Below, piece by piece: positions 5,051-5,076 of a stretch of 5,076 nt of DNA. Position 1 is the first letter of the stretch. Every line of letters starts with the position of its first letter. This stretch comes from an uncultured Subdoligranulum sp. (GTDB lineage Bacteria > Bacillota_A > Clostridia > Oscillospirales > Ruminococcaceae): positions 1 to 5,076 of the forward strand of contig CAAGRN010000036.1 of NCBI GenBank assembly GCA_900772715.1, given 5' to 3'. Position numbers and translations under genes: made by a program. Under the pieces are notes generated by a model that saw nothing but the letters and a program-made list of their open reading frames with translations, ran no database searches and was not told the DNA's origin.

Positions 5051-5076
5051 ATATTTTGTGGGATAAGGAGCCGGAA
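5051..5076 (+). repeat. 26-base exact copy of an internal piece of the 129-residue gene
   Basis: Bases 5051-5076 equal 4517-4542 with no mismatch, and the base before differs (G against A). The gene segment encodes most of Asn64 through Glu72 (ILWDKEPE). The copy runs to the window edge, so its full length is unknown. It could begin a second, partial gene copy or be an assembly overlap. Confidence 0.85.

Overview
The window looks like a piece of a moderately GC-rich genome from a low-GC-Gram-positive relative, most likely a gut Clostridia (Oscillospirales/Ruminococcaceae type). The reasons are an HtpG of clostridial type, CIRCE (HrcA) operators, a C_GCAxxG_C_C protein next to a YkgJ-type protein, good AGGAGG-like ribosome sites, and GC-rich palindromic intergenic repeats. 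The lineage is inferred from overall protein and repeat character, not from a search.

Left half, minus strand: a compact transcription unit is read leftward from a promoter near 2158. Its order is a C_GCAxxG_C_C family protein (2085-1615), an alpha/beta-hydrolase esterase (1611-805), and a YkgJ-type cysteine-cluster protein (790-110). The two junctions are 3 and 14 bases, and each ribosome site overlaps or touches the preceding stop codon, which suggests translational coupling. Directly after the YkgJ stop, bases 107-1 read in a different frame as what looks like an internal piece of formate-tetrahydrofolate ligase with no room for its N-terminal part. This is either a gene remnant or a wrong join.

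Middle: the divergent intergenic region 2086-2306 is dense with regulation. On the plus strand two CIRCE-like operators lie in tandem, each with a perfect right arm and a degenerate left arm, and each is superimposed on its own extended -10 promoter. They drive htpG (2307-4208), the Hsp90 chaperone, which ends in a strong intrinsic terminator. On the minus strand the leader of the C_GCAxxG gene can form two mutually exclusive hairpins.

Right part: a promoter directly after the htpG terminator drives a 129-residue protein that I do not recognise (4327-4716). A hairpin follows whose T-run lies on the minus-strand side. The last 330 bases hold no gene. They contain a roughly 240-base element with imperfect inverted repeats (4772-5011, 77 bases per arm) packed with smaller perfect palindromes, then another copy of its palindromic unit (5023-5050), and finally a 26-base exact copy of an internal piece of the 129-residue gene at the very end. 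The palindromes differ from each other by paired changes that keep the pairing, and two 8-base cores are swapped inside similar arms. No new enzymatic or defence system is visible. The two least ordinary signals are the tandem operator-promoter array at htpG and the palindromic repeat family at the right edge.
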